Of a DNA stretch of 6,954 bases, positions 5,996-6,954 are shown piece by piece. The translations under genes and the position numbers were made by a program. The stretch's first letter is position 1, and each line of letters begins with the position of its first letter. The notes under the pieces were generated by a model, which saw only the letters and a program-made list of their open reading frames with translations, was not told the DNA's origin and did no database searches. This stretch comes from Alphaproteobacteria bacterium (GTDB lineage Bacteria; Pseudomonadota; Alphaproteobacteria; UBA9219), in NCBI GenBank assembly GCA_028693775.1, contig JAQUUS010000087.1:1-6954 (forward strand). Reading direction: 5' to 3'.

Positions 5996-6954
5996 TCAGG
6001 CACTTTGCCGCTCTTTCAAGGCTTTGTCGAAACGCGTCATGGCGCGGGACCATGGAAATTCGGCGCGTGCGCGGGCTTTGGCCGCTTCGCCGCATGCGCT
6101 GCGGAAGATGTCATCGTCGAGAAGACGCAGAAGCTTTGCGGCAATGTCGCCCAGATTTCCGCCGTCGCATACGAGGCCCGTTTTGCCGTCGACCACGGCT
6201 TCGGCCGCGCCCCCGCCCCGGCCCGCAAGACACGGAACGCCGTACCAGCCCGCTTCGATATAGGAAACGCCGAAGCCTTCGACCGACGAGCCTACCCGGC
6301 GCACCGGCATGGCGAAGACGTCGAGGTTTGAGAGAAGCGCGTATTTGAATTCGTTGTCGATGCGGCCCAGAAACTCCACGTTTTCGGCCACACCCTCCTT
6401 GACCGCCAGTTCTTTTAGCCGCGCGGAGTCTTCGCCCGCACCCGCGATCAGGAAAACCGCCTTCGGGTGTCTGGTCAGGACCGGGCGCATCGCCGAAATC
6501 ACGCTGTCGATGCCTTTGCGCGGCTCCAGCCTTGCAACCACGCCGATTACCGGGGCCCGGCCTGCGATTTTCTCACGGACCGCCTTTTGCGCGTCGGAAA
6601 CAGGATCGGGAAGCGGCTTGATGGTCGGATAGACCACGTCGAGCCTCGGATCGTCGGACTTCGGCAGATAGGGCCGGACCGCTTCCGCCGTGAATTTCGA
6701 ATTGGAGAAAATCCACGACGCCCGCTTTAGCGCCGCTTCGATGCGCGCTTCTTTCCGGATTGTGGGCGAGATGGGATATTCGGAGCCGTGCGCGAAGACC
6801 ACGACGGGCGCTTTCAGGCTTTTGGGAAGAGACTCCACGCTTTTCCACGAATCGCAGAAGACCCCGTCGATCTTTTCATTGCGCGCAAGGGCCGCAACGG
6901 CACGCCGCTTTTTCCACCGCCGTAGCGGACGCCATCCTTTGAATCTCTTCAGGT
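5996..6954 (-). CDS. GT4 family glycosyltransferase (5'-truncated at the window edge)
   Basis: A second GT-B fold, GT4-type glycosyltransferase, with 318 residues visible. A GTG at 6838 could serve as a start, but the frame stays open to the edge and the extra codons encode plausible family sequence (IDGVFCDSWKSVESLP leading into APVVVFAHGSEYP). The true start therefore lies beyond 6954 and about 50-60 N-terminal residues are probably missing. Visible landmarks, in order, are the acceptor-domain HGSEYP and FSNSKFTAEAV segments, VVARLEPRKGIDSVI at the start of the donor domain, IAGAGED, ENVEFLGRI, and SVEGFGVSYIEAG. That last segment holds an intact E-x7-E motif (Glu at 6278-6280 and 6254-6256), followed by GVPCLAGRGGGAAEAVVDGKTGLV. 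Overall it resembles PimB-like and capsule/lipid-glycan GT4 enzymes. Donor and acceptor are unknown. It is the first visible gene of the - strand operon. Confidence 0.9.
   Translation of the reverse strand, partial: LKRFKGWRPLRRWKKRRAVAALARNEKIDGVFCDSWKSVESLPKSLKAPVVVFAHGSEYPISPTIRKEARIEAALKRASWIFSNSKFTAEAVRPYLPKSDDPRLDVVYPTIKPLPDPVSDAQKAVREKIAGRAPVIGVVARLEPRKGIDSVISAMRPVLTRHPKAVFLIAGAGEDSARLKELAVKEGVAENVEFLGRIDNEFKYALLSNLDVFAMPVRRVGSSVEGFGVSYIEAGWYGVPCLAGRGGGAAEAVVDGKTGLVCDGGNLGDIAAKLLRLLDDDIFRSACGEAAKARARAEFPWSRAMTRFDKALKERQSA

Noticed and set aside
5279..6331. A 350-codon + strand open frame opposite the two glycosyltransferases.
   Set aside because: It spans the gap between two clear - strand genes, and its composition (Arg/His/Ala-rich) is that of a complementary-strand shadow.
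6836..6838. GTG as the true start of the right-most glycosyltransferase.
   Set aside because: Codons upstream continue in frame to the edge and encode typical GT4 sequence, so the gene begins outside the window.
1..6954. tRNA, rRNA, CRISPR array, insertion sequence, att repeat or riboswitch.
   Set aside because: No repeat-spacer pattern, cloverleaf, transposase or long untranslated leader was seen; genes are packed with almost no intergenic space.

Overview
This is GC-rich, fully coding DNA with no stretch of 300 bases or more lacking a gene. It looks alphaproteobacterial. The prephenate dehydratase (PheA) and the phage baseplate gene both match alphaproteobacterial family patterns, but no lower rank can be read from the sequence.

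Left half (1-4046, all + strand): the distal end of a phage-type late operon. It opens inside the 3' part of a large baseplate-hub gene of the 'megatron' type (gp15 of the Rhodobacter capsulatus gene transfer agent and its relatives). Next come a small DUF2793 protein with a tail-fibre-like C-terminus and a four-gene lysis cassette: GH24 endolysin, putative holin, putative inner-membrane spanin and putative outer-membrane spanin lipoprotein. From the endolysin on, each gene overlaps the next by 4, 17 and 4 nt, so the cassette is probably one translationally coupled unit. The endolysin would cut peptidoglycan, the holin would release it to the periplasm, and the spanin pair would disrupt the outer membrane. 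Whether this is a prophage or a gene-transfer-agent-like element cannot be decided here, because the head and packaging genes, any integrase and any att sites lie outside the window.

Right half (4051-6954, all - strand): a compact chromosomal operon read right to left. It holds a GT4 glycosyltransferase whose start lies beyond the window, a second GT4 glycosyltransferase of the MgtA-like type, and pheA (phenylalanine biosynthesis). The gaps are 9 nt and about 7 nt. The two glycosyltransferases probably build a glycolipid or surface polysaccharide. pheA appears to be a co-transcribed housekeeping gene with no evident link to them.

The two halves converge with only 4 nt between stop codons (4047-4050). 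In the stretches compared, codon choice differs sharply: glycine GGG is common in the phage baseplate gene and absent from the start of pheA. This fits a phage-derived block lying against the 3' end of a host operon. I found no undescribed system. The points most worth checking are the element's identity, its gapless boundary, and the compact endolysin-first lysis cassette.
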